A DNA stretch of 57,982 nucleotides, taken from NCBI GenBank assembly GCA_964651045.1, contig CAZYVD010000011.1:1-57982 (forward strand), in the 5' to 3' direction. How positions within the stretch are numbered: the stretch's first letter is position 1; every line of letters begins with the position of its first letter. Shown here one piece after another: positions 42,361 through 50,661 of the stretch. The translations under genes and the position numbers were made by a program. The notes under the pieces are model-generated. The model ran no database searches. It was not told the DNA's origin and worked only from the letters and a program-made list of their open reading frames with translations. Origin of the DNA: CAZYVD01 sp964651045 (GTDB lineage Bacteria > Zhuqueibacterota > QNDG01 > DSAB01).

Positions 42361-43184
42361 GAATAAAGCTTACCTTAACATCCTCAGTCAATTCAGAGAT
42401 ACCAATAAATTATCAGTATCAACTTTCCAGTGCTGTTTACAGGATTCTATCGGCAGGTTCTCTTGAGTATTCAAAATTTTTACATGATAGAGGGTATCTA
42501 GGCCCAGACGGCAAGGTGAGAAAATTGTTTACTTTTTCCAGACTCTACTTCAGATCAAAAATTAATATATCAGGTCACAGACTTACTGTTACTCAGGGTT
42601 CAAATGCGATTCTCTTTATCTCAAGCCCGATGATAGAGGATTTTATACAAAACTTTGTGGTCGGATTATTTGAAAACCAGAAAATAGAAATATCATACAG
42701 AGATCAAAAAACATCCTTTTTTATCAAGCAGGTTGAGGTTTTACCTGAGCCTGAATTCAAAAAAAGTTGCAAATTTATTGCAATGTCGCCCATAGTATTG
42801 ACAACTCAGATAGACACACCTGAAGGATTAAAGACTTACTATTACAGACCACTTGATAAAGAACTGCCGCAGGCTGTAAGGAGGTCGCTTGTAAAAAAGT
42901 ATGTAGCTGTTTATCACAGGCAGCCTCAAGATCCAGAGATTAATTTTAAGATCAATAGGGAGTATATTAAAAAAAAGGGCGGTCCGGAAAGAGTATCAAA
43001 GTTAATCACAATAAGAGAGGGCTTTCCGGATGAGACAAGAATAAAAGGTTTTGTTTCCCCATTTACACTCAGCGGATCTTGTGAACTCATGAAAATTGCC
43101 TGGGATTGCGGACTGGGAGATAAATGCAGCATGGGGTTTGGTTGTGTGGGGCTTGTTAAGGATGAAGACCTCGGAGGTTTTTAA
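42357..43184 (+). CDS. cas6: CRISPR pre-crRNA endoribonuclease Cas6
   Basis: Cas6 cuts the array transcript within each repeat and leaves the 8-nt ATTGAAAC handle on crRNAs. The 275-residue protein has the type I-B pattern: two ferredoxin-like halves, the N-terminal FLHDRGY with the candidate catalytic H43, and the C-terminal glycine-rich loop GLGDKCSMGFGCVGL. The start is a TTG behind GAGGGG; the protein begins MRIKLTLTSS like the family. All 16 arginines use AGA or AGG, as in the rest of the window, unlike the cas genes that follow. Its stop codon lies at the centre of a 33-bp palindrome belonging to the RAYT element. Confidence 0.93.
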   Translation: MRIKLTLTSSVNSEIPINYQYQLSSAVYRILSAGSLEYSKFLHDRGYLGPDGKVRKLFTFSRLYFRSKINISGHRLTVTQGSNAILFISSPMIEDFIQNFVVGLFENQKIEISYRDQKTSFFIKQVEVLPEPEFKKSCKFIAMSPIVLTTQIDTPEGLKTYYYRPLDKELPQAVRRSLVKKYVAVYHRQPQDPEINFKINREYIKKKGGPERVSKLITIREGFPDETRIKGFVSPFTLSGSCELMKIAWDCGLGDKCSMGFGCVGLVKDEDLGGF

Positions 43185-43198
43185 AACCTCCGAGGTCT
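43166..43198 (+). repeat. REP-like palindrome over the cas6 stop codon
   Basis: AGACCTCGGAGGTTTT (43166-43181), one T (43182), then AAAACCTCCGAGGTCT (43183-43198): a perfect 16-bp inverted repeat. GAGGTCTAA repeats again at 43202-43210. The core AAGACCTCnGAGGT recurs inside and behind the RAYT gene. The cas6 TAA sits at the centre. It could also act as a transcript-stabilising hairpin. Confidence 0.85.
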
Positions 43199-43227
43199 AA
43201 TGAGGTCTAACTGCAAGGAAGATAAAG

Positions 43228-43839
43228 ATGCAAAAAGTCGAAAAATTATTTCCCGGATTCTTCTATCACATTTACCATCGGGGCAATAACCGTGAAAATA
43301 TTTTTTTCGAGGAAATGAACTACCGCTATTTTTTTGATCTATGGGTCAAATACATCATCCCGATTGCTGAGACCTATGCGTATTGTTTGATGAGAAACCA
43401 TTTCCATTTTTTAATTAAAATCAGGGAATCAATCGATACCTCAGAGGTCTTGAAGACCTCTGAGGTATCGATCCACACCTACATTTCCAAACAATTCTCC
43501 AATATGTTTAATGCCTATGCCAAAGCAATAAATAAAAAATATAACCGTACTGGCAGCCTGTTCCAGACACGTTTCGGGCGGAAAAGAATAACCAGTGATC
43601 CATATTTGCTCAATCTTATTCACTATATACATTTCAATCCGCAAAAGCATGGTTTTGTGGAGGATTTTCGAGAATACCCATATTCCTCCTATCATTCTTT
43701 TTTAACGAATAAAAAGACAAATATCGCCCGTGAGGCGGTGATCGATCTTTTTGGTGATGTATGTGAATTTATCGATTTTCATGATAGAGAAAATGACTAT
43801 AAAAATATTCAAATATTGATTGAGCAAGATAATTTTTAA
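43228..43839 (+). CDS. REP-associated tyrosine transposase (RAYT, Y1/HUH family) inside the cas operon
   Basis: The 203-residue protein is a TnpA_REP/IS200-like HUH transposase: the two-histidine motif is H58-F-H60 in MRNHFHFLIK, and FNAYAKAINKKYNRTGSLFQTRFGRKRI carries the candidate catalytic tyrosine and the RAYT-specific downstream motif. LLNLIHYIHFNPQKHGFV and YPYSSYHSF are also typical. RAYTs cleave and join single-stranded REP palindromes. It lies in the same direction as the cas genes, between cas6 and cas8b. In-frame codons 69-82 are made of a 41-bp palindrome of its own REP family. Arginine codons begin to shift to CGN here. It is otherwise intact. Confidence 0.93.
   Translation: MQKVEKLFPGFFYHIYHRGNNRENIFFEEMNYRYFFDLWVKYIIPIAETYAYCLMRNHFHFLIKIRESIDTSEVLKTSEVSIHTYISKQFSNMFNAYAKAINKKYNRTGSLFQTRFGRKRITSDPYLLNLIHYIHFNPQKHGFVEDFREYPYSSYHSFLTNKKTNIAREAVIDLFGDVCEFIDFHDRENDYKNIQILIEQDNF
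43432..43472 (+). repeat. REP-like 41-bp palindrome inside the RAYT coding sequence
   Basis: ATCGATACCTCAGAGGTCTT (43432-43451), G, then its exact reverse complement (43453-43472). It is read in frame as IDTSEVLKTSEVSI, between the HUH motif and the catalytic tyrosine region. It shares AAGACCTCnGAGGT with the palindrome at 43166-43198. Confidence 0.9.
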
Positions 43840-43852
43840 AGACCTTTGGGGT
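43839..43852 (+). repeat. Degenerate REP half-site at the RAYT stop codon
   Basis: AAGACCTTTGGGGT matches the REP core AAGACCTCTGAGGT at 12 of 14 positions and begins on the last base of the RAYT stop. With the palindrome at the cas6 stop it brackets the RAYT gene. Confidence 0.6.
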
Positions 43853-43884
43853 TTGTTACGAACTATAAATCAGGAGAAAAAAGT

Positions 43885-45786
43885 ATGCTAAACGTTATAG
43901 CAGAAATTGGAAAAATAGTCGTTGCAGGTAGAAGCAACGATGTACTGGAGTTCCTGGTACCTGAGCGGAATTTGTTTAAGGTATTGGTGGGAATGCATTT
44001 CGATACAAAGAAAAAAACCGTGAGTTTTAATATGGTCAAATCGACCGAACAGGAGGGCTTTTCTAAGCAAGTGCTAAAGGAATTTCTTTATATTCCGACG
44101 GAGAAAGGTAATCGGCCTCAATTTCTGATTACTACACAAAATTTGGGTTATATTTTGTCACAAACAATACCTAATATGTCGGTTTTTTTAAATGATGGGG
44201 AATTGAAGAAAAAACTTGAAGTTCTTATCGACATTTTTTGGATTGAGACAGGGAAACCCAATGATTCTAGGTATGGTCGTGTAGTTGGGCCGGAATTCAT
44301 TAAAATTGGGGAGGTTATTTTTGAAAATAGATCCAAAGATGTTAAAAAGGCCATAACAGAATATGCCACTGATCTGGAAAAAGCTGTGGCTGAAAAAATG
44401 AACGCTAAGCCCAAGGAGTTGTTATACACGGTAATGGTTGATGGAGAATTCATCGCCCGAAACACCGAATACCGATCTTTTGTTTTACATAAAAATTTGG
44501 AGAGTGCTTTTGAATCTACGCAACGTCAGTACTGCACAAATTGTGGAACACTAACGGACGTTAGCATCGATACTACTCGATTCCTTCTCAAATTCTACAT
44601 GACAGACAAGATCAATTTTGCTTCCTATTTTAACGCTAAAAACTTCAACCGTGCTGTAACATTATGCCGTGATTGCTACTGCAACATCATCATCGGTGAG
44701 CGCTGGCTAGATGCCAATCTCAGGACTTCATTGGGGAATTTCCAGGTTTATATATTGCCGCAGCTTTTATATTCTAATTTTAATGATGGACTAATTCTAG
44801 ACAAAATGAAAAATTTACCTAAATACTTCAACGCTGCAAAAAACATAAATGAACTACGACAAAAGGAGGCCGAAATACTTTTTTATTTTGAGGATGTACC
44901 ATTTATTTTGAATTTTCTATTTTTCCGAAAAGCCCAGGCTGCTTTCAAAATTCTGACGCTAATTAAAGATGTCCCCCCTTCTCGGATCGCTAAAATGGCC
45001 AGAATGATGAATCAGGTGGAAGATGTTGCCGAAAAACATGATTTCCCTGCCTATAGCCGTTTTGACCTCAACCAAATCTACTGGCTTGTGCCGATGAAGA
45101 AAAAGGGTGCCGATCATTTGGAATATCGCAAGCTTTTGCAGCTTTTCGACAATCTGTTCAACGAATACCTGTTTCAACCGGCGCAGTTATACAATCTTTA
45201 TTGCCAACTGGCGCACATGCACCGGTCGAAAACTTATCAGCTTTATAAATTCAGCAAAAAAGGGGAGCCCGATTTGGCTTTGAAAAGCGATACTTTGAAA
45301 TGGAATCTGTTTTTGCTGTTTCTTAAAAAATTAAACTTATTTCAGGGAGGCAAATATATGGAAACGATGCATCTTGAAGAATTCTATCCAACTGGATTGG
45401 CCGACATCTTTGCCGATCTGCAATACGATCCGGCACAACAAGGGTTGGCCTTATTGGGCTATGTACTAGGCGCTGTCGCCAATGCCCAATACAAAGAGGG
45501 CCTGGAAAATAAACCAGTTCTCGAGAAAGTGAATTATCAAGGCATGTCTGAAGAAAAAATAATTCGGCTGTTCAACGAGCTGTTTGAAAAAATTCGTCAG
45601 TATAAAAAACATATCGGCTATGCCGAGCGGTGGTGGTCTGCAGCCAAGCAATTGTACGAATCCTCAGATCGCAGAGGTTTGACGGCGAACGAGCGCGTTT
45701 TTTATCTGCTCTCTGGCTATTCCTTTAATCTATTGAGCAGCGGAAAGAAAAATAGCTTCGACAATGAAAATAATGACAATGAATAA
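43885..45786 (+). CDS. cas8b: Type I-B Cascade large subunit Cas8b (Csh1/TM1802-like)
   Basis: Cas8b is the large subunit of the I-B surveillance complex that recognises the PAM and recruits Cas3. The 633-residue protein resembles the TM1802/Csh1 group: N-terminal IAEIGKIVVAGRSNDVLEFLVPERN, a central four-cysteine zinc-finger unit (QYCTNCGTL at ~212 and LCRDCYCN at ~258) and a helical C-terminal part. Position before cas7-cas5-cas3 is as expected. The ATG at 43885 follows CAGGAG; a TTG at 43846 would start in the REP half-site. Arginine codons are mostly CGN. Confidence 0.85.
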   Translation: MLNVIAEIGKIVVAGRSNDVLEFLVPERNLFKVLVGMHFDTKKKTVSFNMVKSTEQEGFSKQVLKEFLYIPTEKGNRPQFLITTQNLGYILSQTIPNMSVFLNDGELKKKLEVLIDIFWIETGKPNDSRYGRVVGPEFIKIGEVIFENRSKDVKKAITEYATDLEKAVAEKMNAKPKELLYTVMVDGEFIARNTEYRSFVLHKNLESAFESTQRQYCTNCGTLTDVSIDTTRFLLKFYMTDKINFASYFNAKNFNRAVTLCRDCYCNIIIGERWLDANLRTSLGNFQVYILPQLLYSNFNDGLILDKMKNLPKYFNAAKNINELRQKEAEILFYFEDVPFILNFLFFRKAQAAFKILTLIKDVPPSRIAKMARMMNQVEDVAEKHDFPAYSRFDLNQIYWLVPMKKKGADHLEYRKLLQLFDNLFNEYLFQPAQLYNLYCQLAHMHRSKTYQLYKFSKKGEPDLALKSDTLKWNLFLLFLKKLNLFQGGKYMETMHLEEFYPTGLADIFADLQYDPAQQGLALLGYVLGAVANAQYKEGLENKPVLEKVNYQGMSEEKIIRLFNELFEKIRQYKKHIGYAERWWSAAKQLYESSDRRGLTANERVFYLLSGYSFNLLSSGKKNSFDNENNDNE

Positions 45787-45803
45787 AACAGGAGGATTGA
45801 ATC

Positions 45804-46718
45804 ATGACCAATTCTGAAATTCTGTTTATTTACGATGCGCAACTGTGCAACCCAAACGGCGATCCGGATGAAGAGAATCGCCCGCGTATGGATTACCCGA
45901 CACAAACCAATCTGGTGAGCGACGTGAGATTGAAACGCTACCTGCGCGACTATCTTGAAGAGAAAGGGCATGACATTTACGTGCGCAAAAGCAATGCCGG
46001 CGATGTGGTCAATGCCTCAAAGCGTATTCAGGAAGTGCTGGGTCAGGATAAAGCGACCAAACTTGAGAAAAAGGATTTAAACGACCTTTTGGAAAAATTA
46101 ATTGATGTACGTCTCTTTGGCGCCACGATGCCCATTAAACTAGAGGGCAGCAAAGGACAATCCATTGCTTTCACCGGCCCTGTGCAGTTTAATTGGGGCT
46201 ATTCGCTGAATAAAGCCTATTTACTGGATACCCAAACCATTACTTCGCATTTCAGCTCCGAGGCTGGACGAGAGCAGGGTACGATGGGAAAGGATTTTCG
46301 CATCAAATACTCCCTCATCGCCTTCCACGGCGTCATCTCCGCCTATAATGCCAAAGAAACGAATCTGACCGCAGAAGACGTCGCTCTTTTGGACGAGGCG
46401 ATGATCAAGGCCATTCCATTGCACGCCACGCGCAGCAAGGTTGGGCAGGAGCCACGGCTGTACCTACGGGTGGAGTACAATAGCGACGACGTCATTTTGG
46501 GCGATCTGAGAAAGTGGATCAAGCCGTCGCCAAAGAATGGCAAAAAAGATGACGAAGTCTTTTCCGTCGATGATATTACCCTCGATGTTTCGCAACTGCT
46601 CGATAAATTGCAGAAAAATCAAGACAAAATAGAGAAAGTCGTTTTGTGGCATGACCGTTCCCTGCAACTATCGGATGATCTGAACAAAGTTCCAAAGGCA
46701 AGTCCATTCACATTATAA
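45804..46718 (+). CDS. cas7: Type I-B Cascade backbone subunit Cas7 (Csh2)
   Basis: Cas7 polymerises along the crRNA to form the backbone of Cascade. The 304 residues start NSEILFIYDAQLCNPNGDPDEENRPR, the usual Csh2 signature, followed by SDVRLKRYLRDYLEEKG, VRLFGATMPI, GPVQFNWGYSLNKAYLLDTQTITSHF (cited as GPVQFNWGYS) and a C-terminal strand region. The start follows AGGAGG. GC content and CGN arginine codons are much higher than in cas6 or cas1. 17 bp follow cas8b and 13 bp precede cas5. Confidence 0.95.
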   Translation: MTNSEILFIYDAQLCNPNGDPDEENRPRMDYPTQTNLVSDVRLKRYLRDYLEEKGHDIYVRKSNAGDVVNASKRIQEVLGQDKATKLEKKDLNDLLEKLIDVRLFGATMPIKLEGSKGQSIAFTGPVQFNWGYSLNKAYLLDTQTITSHFSSEAGREQGTMGKDFRIKYSLIAFHGVISAYNAKETNLTAEDVALLDEAMIKAIPLHATRSKVGQEPRLYLRVEYNSDDVILGDLRKWIKPSPKNGKKDDEVFSVDDITLDVSQLLDKLQKNQDKIEKVVLWHDRSLQLSDDLNKVPKASPFTL

Positions 46719-46731
46719 AAAGGGGCGTGTT

Positions 46732-47496
46732 ATGGTGGATCAATTTATTGTGTTCGACTGGAAAGGAAAGATGGGCCATTTTCGCCAGTTTGACGCCAAC
46801 TCATCGTCTCTGAGCTACTCCTTCCCACCCCCCACGGTAGTGATGGGGCTGGTGGCCGGTCTGCTGGGTATGCGCCGGGACGAATATTACGATTTGCTCG
46901 GCCCGGAGCAGTTAAAGATCAGCGTGCAGATCAAGACACCACCGCGGAAGATCATGCAATCGATGAATTATATTTTTGCCAAAAGCCCGAACGACCTTAA
47001 CATGAGCGGCGAGAACCCTCATACGCAAATCCCGGTGGAGCTGCTGACGGCCAGGGATTTTCCCGATGGTTTTTTGTGCTATCGAATTGTTTTGCAGACG
47101 CCGGACGAGACCCTGCACGGTTTTATTACGGAGGCACTGCGACAGAACAAATACAAGTTCCTGCCTTATTTTGGCAGCGCTCCTTTTCAGTCGTGGCTGG
47201 AATGGCCAGGCCCGATTAAAAGCGTGATGCCCATCGAGGAGGAGATCGTCATTATCGATACAACCGCAGCGGTGGAGAACATCGATCTGACGACACTGAG
47301 TATGGATACGATTGACGGTTCGCTGCCTACCTTTTATCGCGAGCATGTGCGGCGTTTCTTCACTCGCGACCGGCAACCCGGTGATGTGATGGATGTCATC
47401 TGGGAAAAGAATCGCGGCAAAATAAAGGCCAGTTTTAAGCAGCCGGTCTATCGCATTCAACTGCAAAATGAGACGTTGACGGCCTGTATGCTATAA
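46732..47496 (+). CDS. cas5: Type I-B Cascade subunit Cas5
   Basis: Cas5 binds the 5' handle of the crRNA. The 254-residue RAMP protein begins VDQFIVFDWKGKMGHFRQFDANSSSLSYSFPPPTVVMGLVAGLLG, of which the PPPTVVMGLVAGLLG part is the typical Cas5 N-terminal helix; FLPYFGSAPF is a second Cas5 motif. The ATG follows AAAGGGG. Thirteen of 14 arginines use CGN codons and GC content is visibly higher than in cas6: strong evidence that it has a different history. Two bases separate its stop from cas3. Confidence 0.94.
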   Translation: MVDQFIVFDWKGKMGHFRQFDANSSSLSYSFPPPTVVMGLVAGLLGMRRDEYYDLLGPEQLKISVQIKTPPRKIMQSMNYIFAKSPNDLNMSGENPHTQIPVELLTARDFPDGFLCYRIVLQTPDETLHGFITEALRQNKYKFLPYFGSAPFQSWLEWPGPIKSVMPIEEEIVIIDTTAAVENIDLTTLSMDTIDGSLPTFYREHVRRFFTRDRQPGDVMDVIWEKNRGKIKASFKQPVYRIQLQNETLTACML

Positions 47497-47498
47497 GC

Positions 47499-49967
47499 AT
47501 GAAACTCGGCATGGTGATGTTCTATTCACATTATGATAAAAACGCCGGAGACGAGGCGGGAAAAATTCTAACCCTTCATCTCATGGAGACGGCAGAGTCG
47601 GCAAGGAACTATCTTCTGGCCGTGCCCGAGGCAGTCGCCGAAAGGCAGGAACTGGCCGATCTGGCTTTTATAATCGGGCTGGTGCATGACTTTGGCAAAT
47701 ACACCTCCTTCTTTCAGGACTATTTGCTGAATGGCATAGATCATGGCGATAAAAAGAATCATAGTCTCATAAGCGCGTTGTGGAGTATGTATGTTCTACT
47801 GAAAAAATGGTTGGGAAAAGTGATTGATAAACCTACAGCCATGCTGATATGTTTTGCCTGCATCCGTCATCATCATGGCAACTTAGCGTGCATTGGCGAA
47901 GACCTGCGTCAGTTTCTGCAATTTCAAAGGTCTGACATTAAAGATATGATGAACGTATCGAGACGTAGTGCGTTAAAGACGCTGTTTTATCACCAACTGC
48001 CGGATATCGTTGAAAATGCTGATACGATAAAGCGTGAATGGCAAGAGTATAATCTTGACCTGCCGGCCATTAACGATTTTGCTATCGCTGTACAGACTCC
48101 GAACAGCGATTTCTGGAAAGCCTTCAAAAAGACAAATATGATCTATGATTTGTGGAAGCAACGCAAAACCTGTGAGGCTTTTCAGCGGCGTCTTTATTTG
48201 CTTTTTTCCGCTTTAATCGACGCCGATAAACGCGATGCCGCGCAAGTCGTCAAAACTTTGGAGCGACAAGACATCCCGGCGGACAGCGTGCAACGTTTCA
48301 AGTCCGGCGCTGATTTTGGCCAGGTCGAACCGGCGCTGGCCCGGCTCAGAGAGTCGTTGTACCACATGCTTGAGCAAAAGGCGCAATCGCTTTCACTGCA
48401 ACAGCGAATATTTACGCTCACAGCCCCTACAGGTAGCGCCAAAACGCTGGCGGCGCTTAATTTTGCCATCAGGTTGCGACAGCGTATAAAAACGGAACAG
48501 GGATATACACCCCGAATCATCTACGCACTGCCTTTTACCAGCATCATTGATCAAAATTATGAAGTGATTAACCGGGTGCTTTCGACAGCTGAGGGGCACA
48601 AAAAGAATCCCGCCGCTTGTCTGCTCAAGCACCACCACTTGGCCGAAGTGTTGGCCAAAAACTATTCCTTTGGCGACGACTATCCGCTGGACAAGTTGAT
48701 GCTACTGGTGGAGAGCTGGGAATCGGAAATCATCGTCACTACTTTTGTGCAGCTTTTTGAGACGCTCATCGGACGGCGCAATAAGATGCTGAAAAAATAT
48801 CACAATCTTTACGGCGCCATTTTGCTACTGGATGAGGTGCAAAATGTGCCGGTCGAGTATTGGGGGTTGATACGTCGGACATTGAAGGAACTGGCCGACG
48901 AGGCTCATTGCACCATCGTTTTAATGACTGCAACACAACCGTTGATCTTTCGATCATCGGAAATCGTCGAATTGGTTGATGATCCGCAGCGGTTATTCGC
49001 CGAATTAAATCGCATCCGCTTTTCCTATTGTCCAGACAAACTAACTCTGGAGGATTTTGTCAATTCCCTGTTTGATGAGCTGGATCCCGGTAAATCCTAC
49101 GCCATCATTTTGAACACCATTCGTTCATCACTGGATATTTACAACGCATTGTCAGACCTGTCCAGTCATCAACTTTATTACTTATCAACCAATATCATTC
49201 CCAAACATCGAGCGCAACGTATTCGGGAAATTCAGGGAAAACTCCGAGCTGGAGAACCAGTTCTGCTGGCGTCGACGCAGGTTATAGAGGCCGGCGTTGA
49301 TTTTGATTTCGACGTTGTCTATCGCGACATGGCACCCATCGATTCCATTGTACAGGCCGCCGGGCGATCGAATAGAAACGCTATCGGTGATAAGGGAGAG
49401 GTGCGTGTCATCCGCCTGGTCAACGAGCAACAGAGGGAATTTGCATCATGGATTTATAGCTCGGCAAGCCTGTGGGTGGCGCAGGAACTGCTTAAGGATC
49501 GAAATGAGCTGGACGAATCGGATTTTTATAAACTGGTTAATGATAACTACAAGTCGCTGGTGCAAAAAACGGATCAGGCCGTTGGCGAAGAAATTTATAC
49601 ACACTGGCGCAGGCAGGGCGATTTTGACGTCCTCGACCGCTTTCAACTAATTAAAAATAATCCCAATTACGTTGACCTCTTTTTGCCCGTTGACGATGAG
49701 GGTGAGGAGGTCTGGAATCGCTATCAAAATGAAGTTGCGCACGAAAAAGATTTTTCAAGACGCAAAAACACATACTTGCGTTTACGAGCTGACTTTAAAA
49801 AGTATGTCATTTCCGTTCCCGTGAAATCCACTAAAAAGTTTTTCTGGGACTATTGTATGGGAGATATGGATAAAATTGGTTACATATCACCTGAATATAT
49901 CCATTACTATTATGAAGAAAAGACCGGTTTTATTAGAGAACAGAATGATGAGGTGATGATATTCTAA
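47499..49967 (+). CDS. cas3: CRISPR helicase-nuclease Cas3 (HD-helicase fusion)
   Basis: Cas3 is recruited to Cascade-bound targets and degrades DNA. The 822 residues have the N-terminal HD nuclease domain (VHDFGKYTSFFQDYL with H63-D64, and RHHHGN) and an SF2 helicase: LTAPTGSAKTLAAL (Walker A), LPFTSIIDQN, LLLDEVQNVP (motif II, DEVQ), LMTATQP (motif III), and QAAGRSNRN (motif VI). All motifs are intact. The HD domain is at the N-terminus as usual. There is no clear Shine-Dalgarno, but cas5 stops two bases before the ATG, so coupling is likely. Codon use is of the CGN type. Confidence 0.97.
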   Translation: MKLGMVMFYSHYDKNAGDEAGKILTLHLMETAESARNYLLAVPEAVAERQELADLAFIIGLVHDFGKYTSFFQDYLLNGIDHGDKKNHSLISALWSMYVLLKKWLGKVIDKPTAMLICFACIRHHHGNLACIGEDLRQFLQFQRSDIKDMMNVSRRSALKTLFYHQLPDIVENADTIKREWQEYNLDLPAINDFAIAVQTPNSDFWKAFKKTNMIYDLWKQRKTCEAFQRRLYLLFSALIDADKRDAAQVVKTLERQDIPADSVQRFKSGADFGQVEPALARLRESLYHMLEQKAQSLSLQQRIFTLTAPTGSAKTLAALNFAIRLRQRIKTEQGYTPRIIYALPFTSIIDQNYEVINRVLSTAEGHKKNPAACLLKHHHLAEVLAKNYSFGDDYPLDKLMLLVESWESEIIVTTFVQLFETLIGRRNKMLKKYHNLYGAILLLDEVQNVPVEYWGLIRRTLKELADEAHCTIVLMTATQPLIFRSSEIVELVDDPQRLFAELNRIRFSYCPDKLTLEDFVNSLFDELDPGKSYAIILNTIRSSLDIYNALSDLSSHQLYYLSTNIIPKHRAQRIREIQGKLRAGEPVLLASTQVIEAGVDFDFDVVYRDMAPIDSIVQAAGRSNRNAIGDKGEVRVIRLVNEQQREFASWIYSSASLWVAQELLKDRNELDESDFYKLVNDNYKSLVQKTDQAVGEEIYTHWRRQGDFDVLDRFQLIKNNPNYVDLFLPVDDEGEEVWNRYQNEVAHEKDFSRRKNTYLRLRADFKKYVISVPVKSTKKFFWDYCMGDMDKIGYISPEYIHYYYEEKTGFIREQNDEVMIF

Positions 49968-50111
49968 GATATCTCCAGAACTTGCAACTGGATGTTCTAA
50001 TATTATTGCTCATTATATTGATCACTATTTGTTGATTATTGAATTGTATAACAAGTAATAATTCATTTAATTTTGTGTTTTAATAATAAAGCATAAAAAG
50101 TTGGTTTAATC
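49968..50111 (+). promoter_or_regulatory. AT-rich gap between cas3 and cas4
   Basis: The 144 bp hold no gene. Two short repeat-like words occur: ATTGAA at 50038-50043 and GTTTTAAT at 50077-50084, about 31 bases apart, with GGTTTAATC at 50103-50111. They resemble the end and the beginning of the CRISPR repeat but the match is short. A separate promoter for cas4-cas1-cas2 is likely here, but no clear -35/-10 pair was found. Confidence 0.35.
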
Positions 50112-50618
50112 ATGACTAATCTTACTTACAATATTACAGGAACGCAAATAAACTTTTATTTTCATTGCAAACGTCAACTCTGGTTTTTCTCACATCAAAT
50201 AAACACTGAACATGAATCTGATCTTGTTTACCTTGGCAAAATCATACATGAGACATCCTATGAGCGCGAGCGTAAAGAGATTGAGATTGACCAGATTAAA
50301 TTAGACTTTCTTGAAATACACAATGGTGTGTTGCACGAGGTCAAGAAGTCAGATTCCTGGAGCGAGGCGCATGAGTGGCAGTTATTGTACTATCTGTACA
50401 TGCTCAAGAGCAGAGGTGTCGTTGGAATCCGCGGTGAGTTGAACTACCCGCTCATTCGCCGTACGATCGATGTAGAGCTGACACCTGAAAAAGAGCAGCA
50501 ACTGGAGAAGGTACTAGTGGACGTACGGCGTATCGTCGATCTACCCAAACCGCCGGAAATAACAGTAAAAAAGAGTGTCTGCCGCAAATGCAGCTATTTT
50601 GAGTTATGTTATGTATAA
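50112..50618 (+). CDS. cas4: CRISPR adaptation nuclease Cas4
   Basis: Cas4 trims prespacers and helps choose PAM and orientation. The 168-residue protein has the Cas4 layout: the first cluster cysteine in NFYFHCKRQLW, RecB-motif residues (HNGVLHEVKKSDSWSEAHEWQLLYYL: E-x-K then QxxxY, short form EVKKS...QLLYYLY) and three C-terminal cysteines in VCRKCSYFELC. Ten of 11 arginines are CGN, so it still belongs to the foreign-looking part of the locus. It sits 43 bp before cas1. Confidence 0.94.
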   Translation: MTNLTYNITGTQINFYFHCKRQLWFFSHQINTEHESDLVYLGKIIHETSYERERKEIEIDQIKLDFLEIHNGVLHEVKKSDSWSEAHEWQLLYYLYMLKSRGVVGIRGELNYPLIRRTIDVELTPEKEQQLEKVLVDVRRIVDLPKPPEITVKKSVCRKCSYFELCYV

Positions 50619-50661
50619 CCTTTTATAGACGTGAGGTATAAAGGATGATTAGGATAAAAAA

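Noticed and set aside
43885..49967. Type I-A, I-C or I-E assignment of the CRISPR system
   Set aside because: Csh1/Csh2-like large and backbone subunits, Cas6 with a separate Cas5, an HD-helicase fused Cas3, Cas4, and a 30-nt repeat ending ATTGAAAC fit type I-B best.
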